NCBI GenBank assembly: GCA_907164885.2 | Contig: OU015491.1 | Coordinates: 113,347,194-113,411,193 of the forward strand | Direction of reading: 5' to 3' | Length of the DNA stretch: 64,000 nt | From: Dolomedes plantarius | Taxonomy: Eukaryota; Arthropoda; Arachnida; Araneae; Dolomedidae | In this document: positions 1-12,030 of the stretch, piece after piece | How the letters are laid out: each line of letters starts with the position of its first letter | Position numbering within the stretch: the first letter of the stretch is position 1 | Notes under the pieces: generated by a model | What the model was told of the DNA's origin: nothing | What the model saw: only the letters and a program-made list of their open reading frames with translations | Databases searched by the model: none | Made by a program: the position numbers and the translations under genes

Positions 1-2689
1 TATTTCAAGAGTAGTAAAAAAAAAGGTTCATTTTTTGTAAACTTCTTATTCGTAAATCTGGATAAAAGGCATTACAATACCTCAAAACTGTATTTATCTA
101 ATACAATCGCATCATTATTAGGTGAGAACGCATTAATAATATAAATGCCGCTAAAATCCTGTGCCATCCGATTTTAAGGGGGTGATAAAAGATAATTAGC
201 ATACGAAATGAATTCTCGAAAACTAGGGCATTGATCCTTGAAAAGACTTACGGTGTTGCAAAATGGGTTTTATCAATGCATCTGAAATCTTAGCTCTCAA
301 ATCTAGTGCCATACGAAATGCACCTTTAATCCAATTTCAGACGTACAAAGGATTTCATACAATTTGCTTTAAATTCCCAGCTTAAAATGGGTGTGCATAT
401 TTCGAATGCAATTATATTTCTAACGTAATTAAACCTTTTGGGGGAAAACTATTGTGGCTATAAATTGTGATTTCTTTGAAGGTTTCGGAAAAGATTGTGG
501 AATTGTAAGAAACAACATCACTGAGAAAATATAAACTAGGATATATTTCCATATACTGTTTAAGTTAATCAAATATGGTGAATGGATATCAAAGAATTCC
601 GTTTAATTGAATTTTACAAAAGTATGAAACTGAACAATTTCTGAGATTTTTGTAATTGTCTTTTTGACAAGACAGTTTCATTATACAGTAGAAATGAAAA
701 ACAAAGCCCAATATAATTCCAAAGTTTAATCACATCATTCTTTTAAATTAATGTAACATCTATTTTAAAAAATAATTTTTATCAGTGTGAATATACATGT
801 TCTAGAGGGGCATGAACTGATACTATCAAATATCAAGAGTTTTATGATTGAAATGAAATTTTTTATATTAAGTTTTCCATGTTCTTGACAGATATAATAT
901 GAATTTGCAATAAAAAGTTGAAAAATTTTCTTCCAGTTTTAAAATAGTTTTGAAAACAATTATGATGCAATTTATCTAACGCTAAAACAGTTACGACACT
1001 CTTAACATTTTATTGTTTATATAAAAAAATTTTCAAGAGTAGAAAATTTTAGAAAAACGGGACTAAAATATACAAAATTAAAAAAAAAATACATATACAT
1101 ACCACATTCAAAATTTTAAGTGTGAAATTTTAGTTCTAAAAAAATAGGTACTTATGAAAAAAATATCTAAAAATTCATTAAAAAATTATATTTTATGTAC
1201 TGATTTTTACTTTAAAAACCAACAAAGCAAATCATAATGTTTGCAGTAAAAAAATGTACGTGGGATTCCCAAGCGTTGAAAATGAAACTTTTTATATCCG
1301 CACTATATTGAGAAAGCGCGAGATTCACAGTTTTCTGAATTGTGGAGTTATCGTTTCCTGATCATCGTCACCTGATCATTTCTTGCTTGGCGCAATGGCT
1401 TTGCACTGACGGCGAAAAACTACTTTATGGTCACCAACTGATTTTTTACACTACATACAATTGCCAAATTCTTTTTATCTTTAGCTTGTCTATTCTACTT
1501 AAACAATGGATTAATCAACAATAAAATATTTACATAGTGTGCATAATTTATTAATGATGATATCTAAGTTGAATTAGTTTTCTTTGTTATGCGCTAAGTA
1601 TAAACACAAGTTTAGATCAGTTTCGTTCAATATTACACCAGATTTGCATAAATATAAATAAATTTTACAAGAAATCTCTGACATACAGGGCTAAATAATA
1701 CTAGTATAATTTAAATACGTTGTAAATTAAAAGAATATTTAAGCATGGTAAAAGTACAAACATGGATGCACTTCAGCTTTGTTGATACGAGTAATTATGA
1801 CTGAGACAAAAGTATTATTGCATTTACCATGAAAACTTCGTAGGTGAGTTCTGCAGCTAATTAATACTCGCATTTATGAGAGAAAGAAACATTTTATGAG
1901 TCCTACTAGCGACATATGAACTTATATTCTTGTGATGAGGATTTTGAAATAACCTAATGTTTAGTTATTTTAAAACCGGTTACCTTTCTTTGATACTTAA
2001 CGTTGAGACAATCAATTACATAATGCATTTATCAGTCAGAAAATACAATTAGCTGATATAGCCTGTTTTATCTTTACGAGAACTGGGAAGCGGGACTCAT
2101 ATAAATCATACAGAATTTTAAAAATTCTAGATTTCAACATGAGAGAAATTTGCATGTCATTCTAACATTAATTAAGCTTTGTCCCATTCTTTCAGTTCAT
2201 TTCGCTTGTTTGTTTGTTTATCTGGAGCAAATAACGTTACTGAATTTTATCGTTCGGTAAGAAACTTCGGCACGTTGATACTGCATTATCGACAGGAGGA
2301 ATTCCAGTTCTGTTTTACTTCAAATATTGCCGAAGGCAATCTAGAAGGATCCCGAAGAAAATAAAAGGCATTAAGGATCAGATAACTTTCTGAGAACTTG
2401 TTTGGAATACAAACGATCTTGGAACTCTGCAAGCCACTGAAAGTCAGCGAGAGTGGAGAAATTTATCGTAGCTTTTAATAATAAACTTGAGAAAGGGTAA
2501 TAATTGTCATTTGTAAGACCACCGTAAAAAACTACTCATTAAACTTTAAATGTTGCTAAAAAGGGAAATATAAAGAAACTGAAACTGAAATTATATATAT
2601 TTTCCTATACCATTTTAAATATTCAGTAAATAAAAAAATACAACATTTTTCTCTTGTTGAAATAAGTTTTTAGAGCCTGCATAGTCTAA
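1..2689. other. AT-rich non-coding DNA
   Basis: No convincing coding region, RNA gene or element terminus is visible on either strand. Short open frames of about 60 codons at 1342-1524 and 2179-2364 match no family I recognise. About 1240-1560 and 2080-2480 are more mixed in composition than their surroundings and could hold regulatory DNA, but nothing specific is seen. Confidence 0.5.
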
Positions 2690-2790
2690 TTTGATATAAA
2701 TAGGAATTCTTAATTACATGTATATAAAAACTTTCATATAGTAAATACATTTTTAATAGTAATCTAAAACGTAACTGTCAGAAATAATAA
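2690..2790. repeat. Left fragment of ~345 bp tandem array
   Basis: This stretch resembles the units at 5286-5390 and 5630-5740. They share the run 'aaaactttcat', the 'taaatac' block and the ending 'gtcagaaata'. It is cut off from the rest of the array by the piggyBac insertion that follows. Upstream similarity fades within about 100 bases. Confidence 0.6.
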
Positions 2791-3279
2791 CCCGTTAACG
2801 CCCAAATTATTTTAAAATGAGAATTTTTGAAAAATATTTTTAAATTAGATTTCATATATCATAAATAGAGAAATTATAAAGTATTATTCATTTATTGTAA
2901 TTAGCAGTTGAGATAACAGGTTATCTATAAATAGATCGCTGGGCACTGATGCTAGTAAAGGAGCAAGTAACTTTTCTCTGATCTTATATTTAGAAAATTA
3001 CGAATTTATTTATAAAAAAATTAAATTTTCGCAAAATTAAAAACAACTAAAGAGATTTAAAAGAAAAAATCTTATTTTACTAATCTAAATTTACTTAGTT
3101 ACATTTTTATAGAGCAAATTTGCAATAGTTATGTGTGATATAACGGAAAACATTTCACACAAAGCGTTACAATGCACTTTGTACAAAACGTAATAGGTCT
3201 TCCCTTAAATTTTTGAAATTGGCATCTTCTTTGTCCGTTTAGATAGCAAAGACCATGTTATAGGTAAAAGACAAAACCA

Positions 3280-4259
3280 GAGTCTATCACTTTTGGTCTC
3301 GATGACATCAGCAGAGGTCTTTCAAAGCATTTCCTAGAATTTGTTCCTCGTTTGAGGAACAACGCAACGCCGTTTACGCAACGGCGATATATCTTCGGAT
3401 GTCTTTTATACTTTTCTTTTCACAATTTGTTAAATTAAACAGAATATACGTATTTACGACAGCTATGTCAATAACACTTGTAAAGATTGGCCAGTATAAT
3501 TTTTTCCCACGGATTTGAATGGATTGTTTTTCTAAGAATCAGTCATACTGGTCAACACCACCCATATTTTTGTTATACTGGGCTACTGTACGAGGTTGCA
3601 AAATTTGGGATTTTTCTTTCAAACCTTTTTGATGACCTTGAAACTTGGGTTAGAGCCTCTATATAATCGAAGTTTGTTGCTGTTGTTACACACTTGTTAT
3701 CCATCCATTTAAGTATCGTTATTTCGTTCTTTTCGTCGAAACAGTAGTCATAAGTACCACGATTTTTCTTTTCTAATACTCGCATCTTATCAGTAATTAA
3801 AGGGCAAAAAGCAGTTCTGTTGTTTCTAATTGTGCCCGTGGCTCTGAACCCTTGTGTTTTTGAGAATTAAAAGTGATCATAAGAATTAAAATTTGTCAAA
3901 AAATATTATGTGGTTATTAGGATCAGTTACTGGTTGTAGCATTTTTTTCGCCACTGGTGTTCCAAACAATTATTTTGAAATTCCAGGAGTATTGTCAAAA
4001 CTCTCCTTACCACAATATAAGTCAAAATTATAACAGCAGCACTTGGCTCCCCATATGGCCCAAAATTTATAGCCAAATCGCATGGTTTAACCCTTAAGAA
4101 ATTGCTTGAAAAAATGACAGCCGTAATATCTGATCAACACTCTTCATCAGTTAATTTATCTACGTCAGGCGGTAAAACAATTATATATGACTCAATTTCC
4201 TTAGAAAACATATATTCTAACGCTTCTTCTGCGGTGTGAAACACTTTACGCCGAGACAT
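3280..4259 (-). pseudogene. piggyBac transposase, internally deleted
   Basis: The frame opens with ATG at 4259 (MSRRKVFHTAEEAL), an acidic N-terminus as in piggyBac transposases. The next recognisable block, around 3880-3600, has the family's GTIRNNRTAFCPL and RGTYDY segments followed by ILKWMDNKCV. After a frame change the NMGGVDQYD signature appears (about 3565-3540), then a W-containing block near 3500. Most of the catalytic core between the N-terminus and GTIRNNR is missing, and several stops and frameshifts are present. The protein would have cut and pasted the element at TTAA sites. It is clearly dead. The family call is firm; exact exon limits are approximate. Confidence 0.78.
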
Positions 4260-4664
4260 CCTGGAAGAAATTAAAAGCAGAAAAAACTATATTAGTTACC
4301 ACTAACGCCCAGCGTTCCATTTATAGATCAGAATATTTAAACTTAAATTTTAATGATAAAAACAGTTATTTTTTCTAATCTAAATAACGCAGAACAATTA
4401 AAGAGGTATTGAAAATGTAGAACACTTAAGAAAAGTATAACATCCTTTAAATTTTTTTTCCGTTGGATACAAAATCGAAAGCTGTACTATGGAGCTTCAA
4501 AATGGCTAACTTCAGACGTTATCTGCTGGACTGATATGGGAAAAAAGTTTCGTTTGGGGGTATGGCCACAAGTGTAAAGAAACCAGCCAGTGACAATAAG
4601 AAGTGATTAAAAGATATGTTTTGGGATTTTGGATCGTTTTCAGTGGGCGTTCTGAAAAGATGGT

Positions 4665-4680
4665 GATCTATAAATAGATC
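4665..4680. repeat. Subterminal palindrome of piggyBac relic
   Basis: GATCTATAAATAGATC is a 7+7 palindrome with an AA centre, lying just inside the right terminus. A related copy lies near the left end at 2922-2936 and a partial one at 4321-4330. Repeats in these positions could be transposase-binding sites; that role is inference. Confidence 0.6.
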
Positions 4681-4696
4681 ATTGGGCGGTAACGGG

Positions 4697-6005
4697 TTAA
4701 ACAAATTAAAATAAAAGTTAGATAAAATCATAGGTATGACTGCATATTTATTGAAATTTTGGAGCTATTGATTTCAGTTATTCATGCATTTTATCCAGGA
4801 AATTGCTTTTATATAATTTATTTAACTGTTGTATTTGTCATTCCTCACAAGTTCAATTCCGAATTTAATTTTTTGTAGTAACATACATCTATGCATGTGA
4901 ATAAATTAATATAGTCCACTGACTCTAAAATCATAGGAAGAGAATTTGTAATTGCCTATAAATAATTTAGTAAATACATTTTTAATATTGATTTAAAGTG
5001 CAATTTTTAGGAATATAAAACAAATAAAAATAGAAATTATACATGAGAATACGCGTGGATACATCTTTGTTTCCATGCGTCTACAAGTTTTGAGTTATTT
5101 ATTTCAATTATTCATGCATTTTATTGATGGAATTACTTTTATATGATTTTTCTTAGCTGTTGAATTTGTCATTTGTCACTATTTTAATTCTGATCTTAGT
5201 TTTTCGCAAGCACGTATAAATGTATGCATATATATAATACCTAAGCATGTAAATAACTGTTCATAGTCCACTTACTCAAAAATGATAGGTATATGAAAGT
5301 GTAATTACTTACATACAAAAACTTTCATTTCATAAATACCTTTGCACTTTTCATTTAAAGCCTTAGTGTCAGAAATATTAAACAAATAAATATGAGAATA
5401 GGTACGTCTACATATTATTAAAAATCTTGGAGTTAATGATTTAAGTTATTTACTAATTTTATTAATGAAATTACATATAAGGGATTTTTTACTGTTGTAT
5501 TTACTATACCTCATAAGTTTGATTCCAACTTTAATTTTTTGCAGGCACGTATACCTATGCATTCGTACGCATGTTTATAATACCTATGCATGTAAATAAA
5601 TGTTTATAGACTACTTGCTCTAAAGTGGTAGGAATATAAATTTGTAATTACCTGTACATAAAAACTTTCATTCGTTAAATACATTTTTAATTTTAATTAA
5701 AAGCATCACTATCCGAAACATTAAACAAACAATAGCAATTAGATACGAGAATATGTATGCCAACATATTTCTCAAAACCTTTGAGTTATAGATTTTATTT
5801 ATTTATGCATTTTATTAAAGAAACTACTTTTCATAGAACTATTATTTTTGCTATTTCTCATAATTTTAATTCTGATTTTAATTTTTTGCAGACACTTTTA
5901 CTTATGCATGTGTATACAAAAGGAATAAAAATACGCCAAAGGATGTATAAATTATTTATTATGAATCAAAACGCTTATATCAAACTGATGAATTTCCTCT
6001 CTCCA
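4697..6005. repeat. Tandem array, ~345 bp units
   Basis: About four diverged units repeat the same order of motifs. The block 'ttgag/ggagtta...tcagttatt...gcattttat' recurs near 4748, 5087, 5427 and 5780. It is followed each time by 'ttttt(g)caggcacgtata', a 'cctatgcatgtaaataa' block, 'actttcat..taaatac' and 'ttaaacaaa'. Spacing is 339-353 bases. The short open frame at 5757-6029 is part of this array and not a gene. Confidence 0.75.
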
Positions 6006-6856
6006 ATTAACAAAGCAAACTGTTCCTAACGCTAATGTAATTAATTAGTATTGGATGTTAGTATTGCCCCCTTCCTAGGGAATTTAAAATAAAACGCTAT
6101 CCAGTTTCTCTTTATTTGGCGGTTCCCCACTGAGTCTGTACACGCTAATTATTTTTCATTGCGTGAATCCTAACAAATGGATGAAGCAACTCATTACTTT
6201 TTCAGGAAATCATTTTCCCCTTAATGGAGAGGGTTAAATCGCAGTTGCCAGCGGCTCATATTTGCAAAACCATAATGGTTTTTCAAAACAAATGCGAACA
6301 GCTTACACTTAGCGTTTTTGCCGGGAATGAAATGACCGAGATTGTTGCATTTGCATTTGGCAAAGAGCAGTTAGTGGTGGTTATTACACCACTAAATGGT
6401 GAATAATAATGACTTCACGTATTGACAGATGGAAAATATTTCGCGGTTCACGAACTGTCTTGAAGAAGTAAAAGTGATTTATTTCAAACTATTGGGAAAT
6501 AAATTACTTTGCTTTTACACCATAATTTTGAGGTTCACTTGTAGCCCAGGCGATGGTTAATGAAAGGTTTTGGTCCAGATGGATTATTTTAAACATTTCT
6601 CATTTTAAATTTAGCTTGCTCTAAACTTTTTTCTCCCTTCTTGTGCATGGCTCGCTGATATTGATTTTTATGTAGAGGACAACAATAAAACACATCTCAT
6701 ATCCTATAATCATTATCATAGTTCTGCATCACTAAGTTTAACCGGAGATGGAAATAAAGATGCTTTTTCAAAAGTGGTCTGAGTTTCTTTTTTCAAAAGC
6801 TGTGTATTCAAAATGATATTTTCCTACGATTTTCCCACTCAAGTTTCATCCCATGA

Positions 6857-6859
<3 letters not shown>
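6006..6859. other. Mixed-composition non-coding block, possible regulatory DNA
   Basis: This stretch is less AT-biased and more complex than its surroundings. It holds ATTTGCAT (octamer-like) around 6349, a palindrome ACCATAATGGTT around 6270, TTGACAGATGG (TALE-homeodomain-like) around 6422 and a hairpin TTAGTGGTG/CACCACTAA near 6370-6395. A 60-codon open frame at 6224-6406 resembles nothing known to me. The motifs are short and may be chance. Confidence 0.3.

Positions 6860-6928
<69 letters not shown>
6860..6928. repeat. (TA)n-(TG)n microsatellite
   Basis: A run of TA dinucleotides passes directly into TG dinucleotides. Confidence 0.95.
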
Positions 6929-6930
<2 letters not shown>

Positions 6931-7403
6931 GTTACGGTCAAAAAAATAACGTTGGAGCCAAATCTTAAATTTCTATTCGTGTAGGCTCGAGTGTTCAAAA
7001 TTCAGTAACAGATAGAGTTAATATATTTAGCAAATCTTTATTTCACCGTTCTGTGAAAGAGAGTGACTTAAGTCCAACTATCCACGAGGGACTCCTAAGG
7101 TCTGGCTGCTAGGTAAATGTAAAAAGCAATCATACGTCACATAACATCCCTACTTTTGAAAATGAACTCTCATGTGGTCAGCTTTATTACAAACTCATAA
7201 ATTTACGGATTTGCTTTTATGGCCTTATATGGTTCCAATTTAGATGTCTAAATTTTTCCCATAGCTATTTTTCGCTCTAGATGGTAACGCGTTTGAGGGT
7301 AGATATAAAAATTAAAGGAGATTTTTACAAGGTGTAAAAAATTAGAAATTCATCCGTCAAATTAAGTTAGGGAGTGAGTTATATAACGTTAAAGACTGAT
7401 GAC
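6929..7403. other. Non-coding DNA, no feature identified
   Basis: Moderately complex sequence with no open frame of note and no element ends that I can see. Confidence 0.4.
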
Positions 7404-8187
7404 TATATATATGTATATATATATATATATATTAGGGGCTTCGCCCCTAGGCTCGCTACGCTCGCTCCTCTGGTGAATCAAGTGAATGAATGACTCAATA
7501 GTTGTTTACAGCGATTGAGTCATTCATTTTGTTTACAGTTGAAGCTTCCCCCCCCCCTCTCGACGAAATGGATGAAGCCCGGCGAAATGGATGAATGGGT
7601 GAAAAATTGGATCTTCTTTCAAAGGAAGTGAATGAGAAGATTTTTTTGAAGTATTTCTTTAAAATTCAATTAAAAATCGAAATTTTAAGATAGAGACTTG
7701 AAATGAAGTTTATATGAATGAAAAAGCTTTCATCTTCCAGTTGATATAAATATTTTCTTTGTAACATAATAAGTCTGAGAGCATCGAATTTATATATCTC
7801 GAAACGCATCAATTTTTCCAAAAAGTGAGTTTTCAATTTTAATAAAAATATCAGTCTGTTTTAAATTATTTTTAAACAAATGACGTCTTGTTTGAAGGAG
7901 AAATGTCTGTAGTCTTAGACTGTAAAAAAAAAATTCTACGATCCTTTTTTGGCAAGTTATCGTAATCTCAACATGAAAAAGTCAATATTTTTCCACAAAA
8001 CATAAAATAAAAAAAAAAACTTAAAGTCCGATGAATATGAGACATGTCTTACTTTCTTCCCCACATTGTTCTGCATCGATTGGTATCGGTCTCGACTCCA
8101 TACCCCCAGCGGTTTCGGAGGAGATAGTGTGACAAGCTTTTGACAGCGGCGGCGGCGGCTGCAGCAGCGCCAGTTACTTTCTTTTGG

Positions 8188-8233
<46 letters not shown>
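7404..8233 (+). repeat. Dispersed repeat bounded by TA tracts
   Basis: The segment begins right after a (TA)n tract with the hairpin head AGGGGCTTCGCCCCT (7433-7449). A perfect inverted pair TGAATGACTCAAT / ATTGAGTCATTCA follows at about 7484-7527. It ends with a 'cagcggtttcggagga' tail around 8105-8125, a GCG/GCA triplet run and another (TA)n tract (8189-8233). A GC-rich hairpin head plus a microsatellite tail is common in short retroelements; classification is uncertain. The alanine-rich frame over the triplet run is not a gene. Confidence 0.45.
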
Positions 8234-8864
8234 CATCAAAGACATATATAACGTATCGACCAAAGTCTAAAGTCTGGCCACTTCTAGCTTTGGCAATGTC
8301 CTTTGGCCAATGCCCGAAATAATCGAGAATTTACGAATTCTTTGGGCTTTGTTCGGTTAATTCGCTAAGCGCCGACAACCATTGGCCGTTTCCTGAATTG
8401 TCCAAGAAAAGTGGCCAAAGCTATATGCTTTGCGGAATTGATCATACTAGTTCTAACTCATATAATTATCACTGTGAAAATCTCTTTAGTTGAAAGCAGA
8501 AAAAAATCCCTTTAAGTTCAAGGATAATAGGACAATTTTCCTTATATCCAATTTTTTTTAAATACAATTTTCAGATTTTTATGTTTAAATTAATGCTACT
8601 GATACGCAGAAGATATGTAAAATGCATAGGAGAGTGAACTACAAATGTCAATATTTTTTAAAATAAAATTTATTTGCATAAATGTAGTTCAATGTAATTA
8701 AAAAGGAATATGGTCACTTTTTGCTTTCGACAATTCTGATTTCTTACACAGGACAGTTGGTATATTTTCCTTTTAGTAAATCAATACAAGAAATGTAAGC
8801 CATTTTTTGAAGAATAGGAAATTAGATTTCTTTTCTCATATAGTAATTTCAACGTTGTATCTTA
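8234..8864. other. Non-coding DNA with inverted TGGCCA/TTTGG motifs
   Basis: TAGCTTTGGC near 8287 and GGCCAAAGCTA near 8412 are inverted copies, and TTTGGCCA motifs recur between. This could be a degraded foldback element. No coding potential is seen. Confidence 0.35.
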
Positions 8865-8866
8865 TA

Positions 8867-10168
8867 CAGAGGCTGTTCGCACATTTTTTAGACGATTTTG
8901 GTAAGAGGTAATAAAAAAGAGTTTGCTGCAAAAGAAATAATTGCAATTGTACTATGTTTTTAAAAGTCAAAATTATCGTCTACGACTTGAAATTTTTGTT
9001 TTTATTCAAAATGGCGATTTTAACAAAGCAGTGGTTCGAAGACTAAATTTATGCTCTTTCCGAAGAGAAATATGCATACTCCGTTATCCAAAAACGATGT
9101 GAGAGTCATGGTTTTGTGATATCTAACGCATCTATAGGTAATATCGTCAATAAGAAAGGAAAAAAAAACGTCAAATTGGAGCCTCAAGTGGGACAAAAAT
9201 TCCAAACAAGTATCCAAGGAAAAAACGGACATCTTCGACTATTGCAAAGGTACGTTGTTTAATGTTAAAAGAAAATCCCCCTAGTCAAAGGACAGTTGCA
9301 AAATCATTAAAATGGTCGGTGTCCACTGTAAACAAAATGATAAACGTTGATTTAAATCTTAAGAAAGCGAAAAAACGCAATGTGCATCGTCTTCTTCCAA
9401 ATCATATCGCTGAACGCAGGACACGTTGCAGAATTCTATATGAGAAACACTTATCCAAAGAAAAATGGAAAACAATTGTCACAATAGATGAATCATGGGT
9501 GTATTTAAATGATTGCAACAAAAAAAAGAGCCATTTATTATCATAAAAAGGGAGAAAAAAATTAAGTACATGGTTCAAAGAATCGAAAGAAAGTTTTTCT
9601 AAGGGATTCATGATTGTTGCTGGCTTTTCTTATAATGGCAAGTTAAAAGTAAAGAGAGTGGAAAAAATGTCAAAATTAACTCCAAATACTATCAGGAACA
9701 TATTTTATCGCCAATTTTTCTGAATGAAATACCATCGCTTTACCCAATGTGCCATTAATCTGTGAGACTCCATCAGGACAAAGCTAGCAGTCACACATCA
9801 AAATCCACTGAAATTTCCTAAAAGAAATGGAACAAAAAACGGGTATCAAGGCCATACCCTTCACTGATATCCCTACTAAATCTCCCGATGTATCACCTAT
9901 GGATTTTTGTGCTTTCGGACTTTTAAAATCTGCATTATCCAAACGTCGTCCCAAAACCCTTACAGGACTCTGGAAAGCTGTTCAGGAGGAATGGGATAGA
10001 ATACCTCTTCTGACACTTCAAAATGCATTATTATCCTGGAATTTGCGGGGTCGAAAGATAGTTCAGAATAAGGGATGTCAAATAGAACATTTAAAACTCA
10101 AGAATTTTATGTAATTTAGTTTTGTGAATACAATATACATAGTCTAAAAAATGTGTGAGCAGCCTCTG
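8867..10168 (+). mobile_element. Tc1/mariner-superfamily transposon (DD41D-like), copy 1
   Basis: Inverted ends match over roughly 30 bases: the left is CAGAGGCTGTTCGCACATTT and the right, complemented, is CAGAGGCTGCTCACACATTT. Both flanks are TA (8865-8866 and 10169-10170), the superfamily's target duplication. The 1302 bp length is typical. A broken transposase fills the interior. A second copy starts at 63347. Confidence 0.9.
9011..10114 (+). pseudogene. Tc1/mariner-superfamily transposase, decayed
   Basis: ATG at 9011 is shared with the copy at 63489. The N-terminal part corresponds to the DNA-binding region ([19 protein letters not shown]). A TAA at 9044, a two-base-longer A run near 9160 and later indels break it. 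The three catalytic acids are visible: TIDESWVYL (about 9481-9510), HQDKASSH (Asp codon at 9777) and SPDVSPMDF (about 9882-9908). Allowing for one indel, about 41 residues separate the second and third Asp, matching DD41D (rosa-type) families rather than DD34D mariners. The downstream segment 9827-10114 is open to a TAA. Function when intact would be cut-and-paste transposition at TA. Confidence 0.82.
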
Positions 10169-10170
10169 TA

Positions 10171-11194
10171 GTAATTGCTCATGAATTAAATTCTTGTGAC
10201 TGAATCCTTTTCTTAAATATTTTTAAAACGAGGCATTAAAATTTAGCATTAAGAAAAGATATTTAATGACTTACCTCTTTCGTTTGCATGAGTCTATTTT
10301 TAATACATGAATTAAATTAAAAGCCAGTTTTCCTCGGTTTTTAATATTTTTGATTCATAAATGGGGACAAGCTGAACTGCACGAAGGAAATAACAGGATA
10401 TGCTATGACAATACATTTCTTTAAAATAAAATTTTAATATTTTCTACGTTTTAAATTTGAGTCTTAGTTAAGTGGTATTTACAACACCATTGTATGTTCC
10501 ATTCAAAATTATTACTGTCGGGGTTAAGGGAACAAGGGACCTTCAATCTCGATCTTCTTTAATGTTCAATATTTTACTCTATATACCCCACGAACATAAT
10601 GAATATTCTTTTCTATTGCATTAAAGATACTTAGAATTCACAAATTAGTATTTTGTGGAGGAATAGGACCTGCTTATCAAATAGTTCTTCAAAAATAATA
10701 GAATTTTTCAAAAGGCTCCATGCATATTCATTTTCTTCTGATATCTTTCAAATTTCTCAGAATTGTAAATTGAAGTGTTTGTCACAAAACTGTGCATGAT
10801 TCTTTGAAATCACAAATATTTTTCAAATGTATACATTATAAAATAAAGTAAAAACATAAAAAATAACAGACGGAATAGAAAAAAAAATATTTAAGACGTT
10901 AGATTCATATTAAGAAAATTAAATGCACATTTATATTTATATACATATGGTAAACTTATAATACAAAATTTAAGAATTTTAATTGATATATAATGCGCAT
11001 AGAGCATTTTGAAAAAGTTAGCATTTTTGAAATTTTTTTTGAAAAACGGGCATGACTCTTCCAAAATTTCCTTATTTTGAATTCTAGGGGTTTTCAATGT
11101 AGTAAAATAGAAAATAAATTATTCTCATTTTGTATATGGAGTTAAAAATTGAAAATTGAAATTATTCGAATCTGAAGGTCCCTTGTCTGCTTAT
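10171..11194. other. AT-rich non-coding DNA
   Basis: No gene, repeat or element end is recognised. The open frame at 10891-11097 on the minus strand is low-complexity and unsupported. Confidence 0.5.
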
Positions 11195-12030
11195 TCCCTT
11201 GTCCCCTTATCACTTCATATTTTAATTCTGTCTATTTTTTTATGCACTATTAAATTTTCCATTTTTGTATTATCGATGATAAACACCTTATATTTTAATG
11301 CTATGTCCGTTTTATTTTCTACACTATTGAATTTTATATTTAAATTTCGTATTTTCGGTGATAAAAAGTTCATATTTTAACGCTGCCTATTTTATTTTCT
11401 ATAATATTAAATTTTACATTTAAAATTGGCATTATCAGAGATAAACATAAAATATTTTAAAACTATGACAACTGTTTTCTACACTATTAAATTTTCCATT
11501 TTAAACTGGTACCGTCAGTTATAAACTCTTCATATTTTAATGCTATGTGTATTTGATTTTCTACTCTATTGAACTTTACATTTAAAATTGGTACTATCGG
11601 TGATAAACACTTCATATTTTAATGCTATGTGCATTTTCTTTTCTACACTATTAAATTTCTCATTTAAAATTGGTACTATCGGTAATAACCACTTTGATTT
11701 TAGTGCTATGCCTTTTTTATTTTCTACACTATTAAATTTTCAATTTAAAATTCATACTATTGGTGATAAACACGACATATTTTAATGCTATGTCTATTTT
11801 ATCATCTACATTATTAAATTTTCATTTAAATTTGGCTCTATCGGGGATAAGCACTTTAAATATTTTATTGCTATGTCTATTTTATTGCCTATATAACTAA
11901 ATTTTTCATTTAAAATTAGTACTATCGGCGATAAACACTTCATTTTTAATGCTATGACTATTTTATTTTATACGTTATTAAATTTTCCCTTTAAAATTAT
12001 TACTATCGGGTATAAACTCATATTTCCACT
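11195..12030. repeat. Minisatellite, ~82 bp units, about ten copies
   Basis: The core 'ctacactattaaattt' recurs near 11318, 11397, 11478, 11561, 11642, 11726, 11806, 11889 and 11970. Each core is followed by 'catttaaaattggtactatcggtgataaacacttcatattttaatgctatg' in diverged form. The spacing is 79-84 bases. Several short open frames arise only because the unit is repeated. Confidence 0.85.

Larger units (their letters stand above)
2791..4696 (-). mobile_element. piggyBac-like DNA transposon relic
   Basis: The ends are inverted: the left starts CCCGTTAACGCCCA and the right, read on the minus strand, starts CCCGTTACCGCCCA. The right flank is a perfect TTAA (4697-4700); the left flank is ATAA (2787-2790), one base off. 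Subterminal motifs recur: a near-palindrome GATCTATAAATAGATC at 4665-4680, a close copy at 2922-2936, and CGCTGGGC at 2937-2944 with its inverse at 4307-4314. A broken minus-strand transposase lies inside. TTAA insertion and CCC-starting ends are classic piggyBac traits. The 1.9 kb length is below the roughly 2.4 kb of intact elements, consistent with internal loss. Confidence 0.82.
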
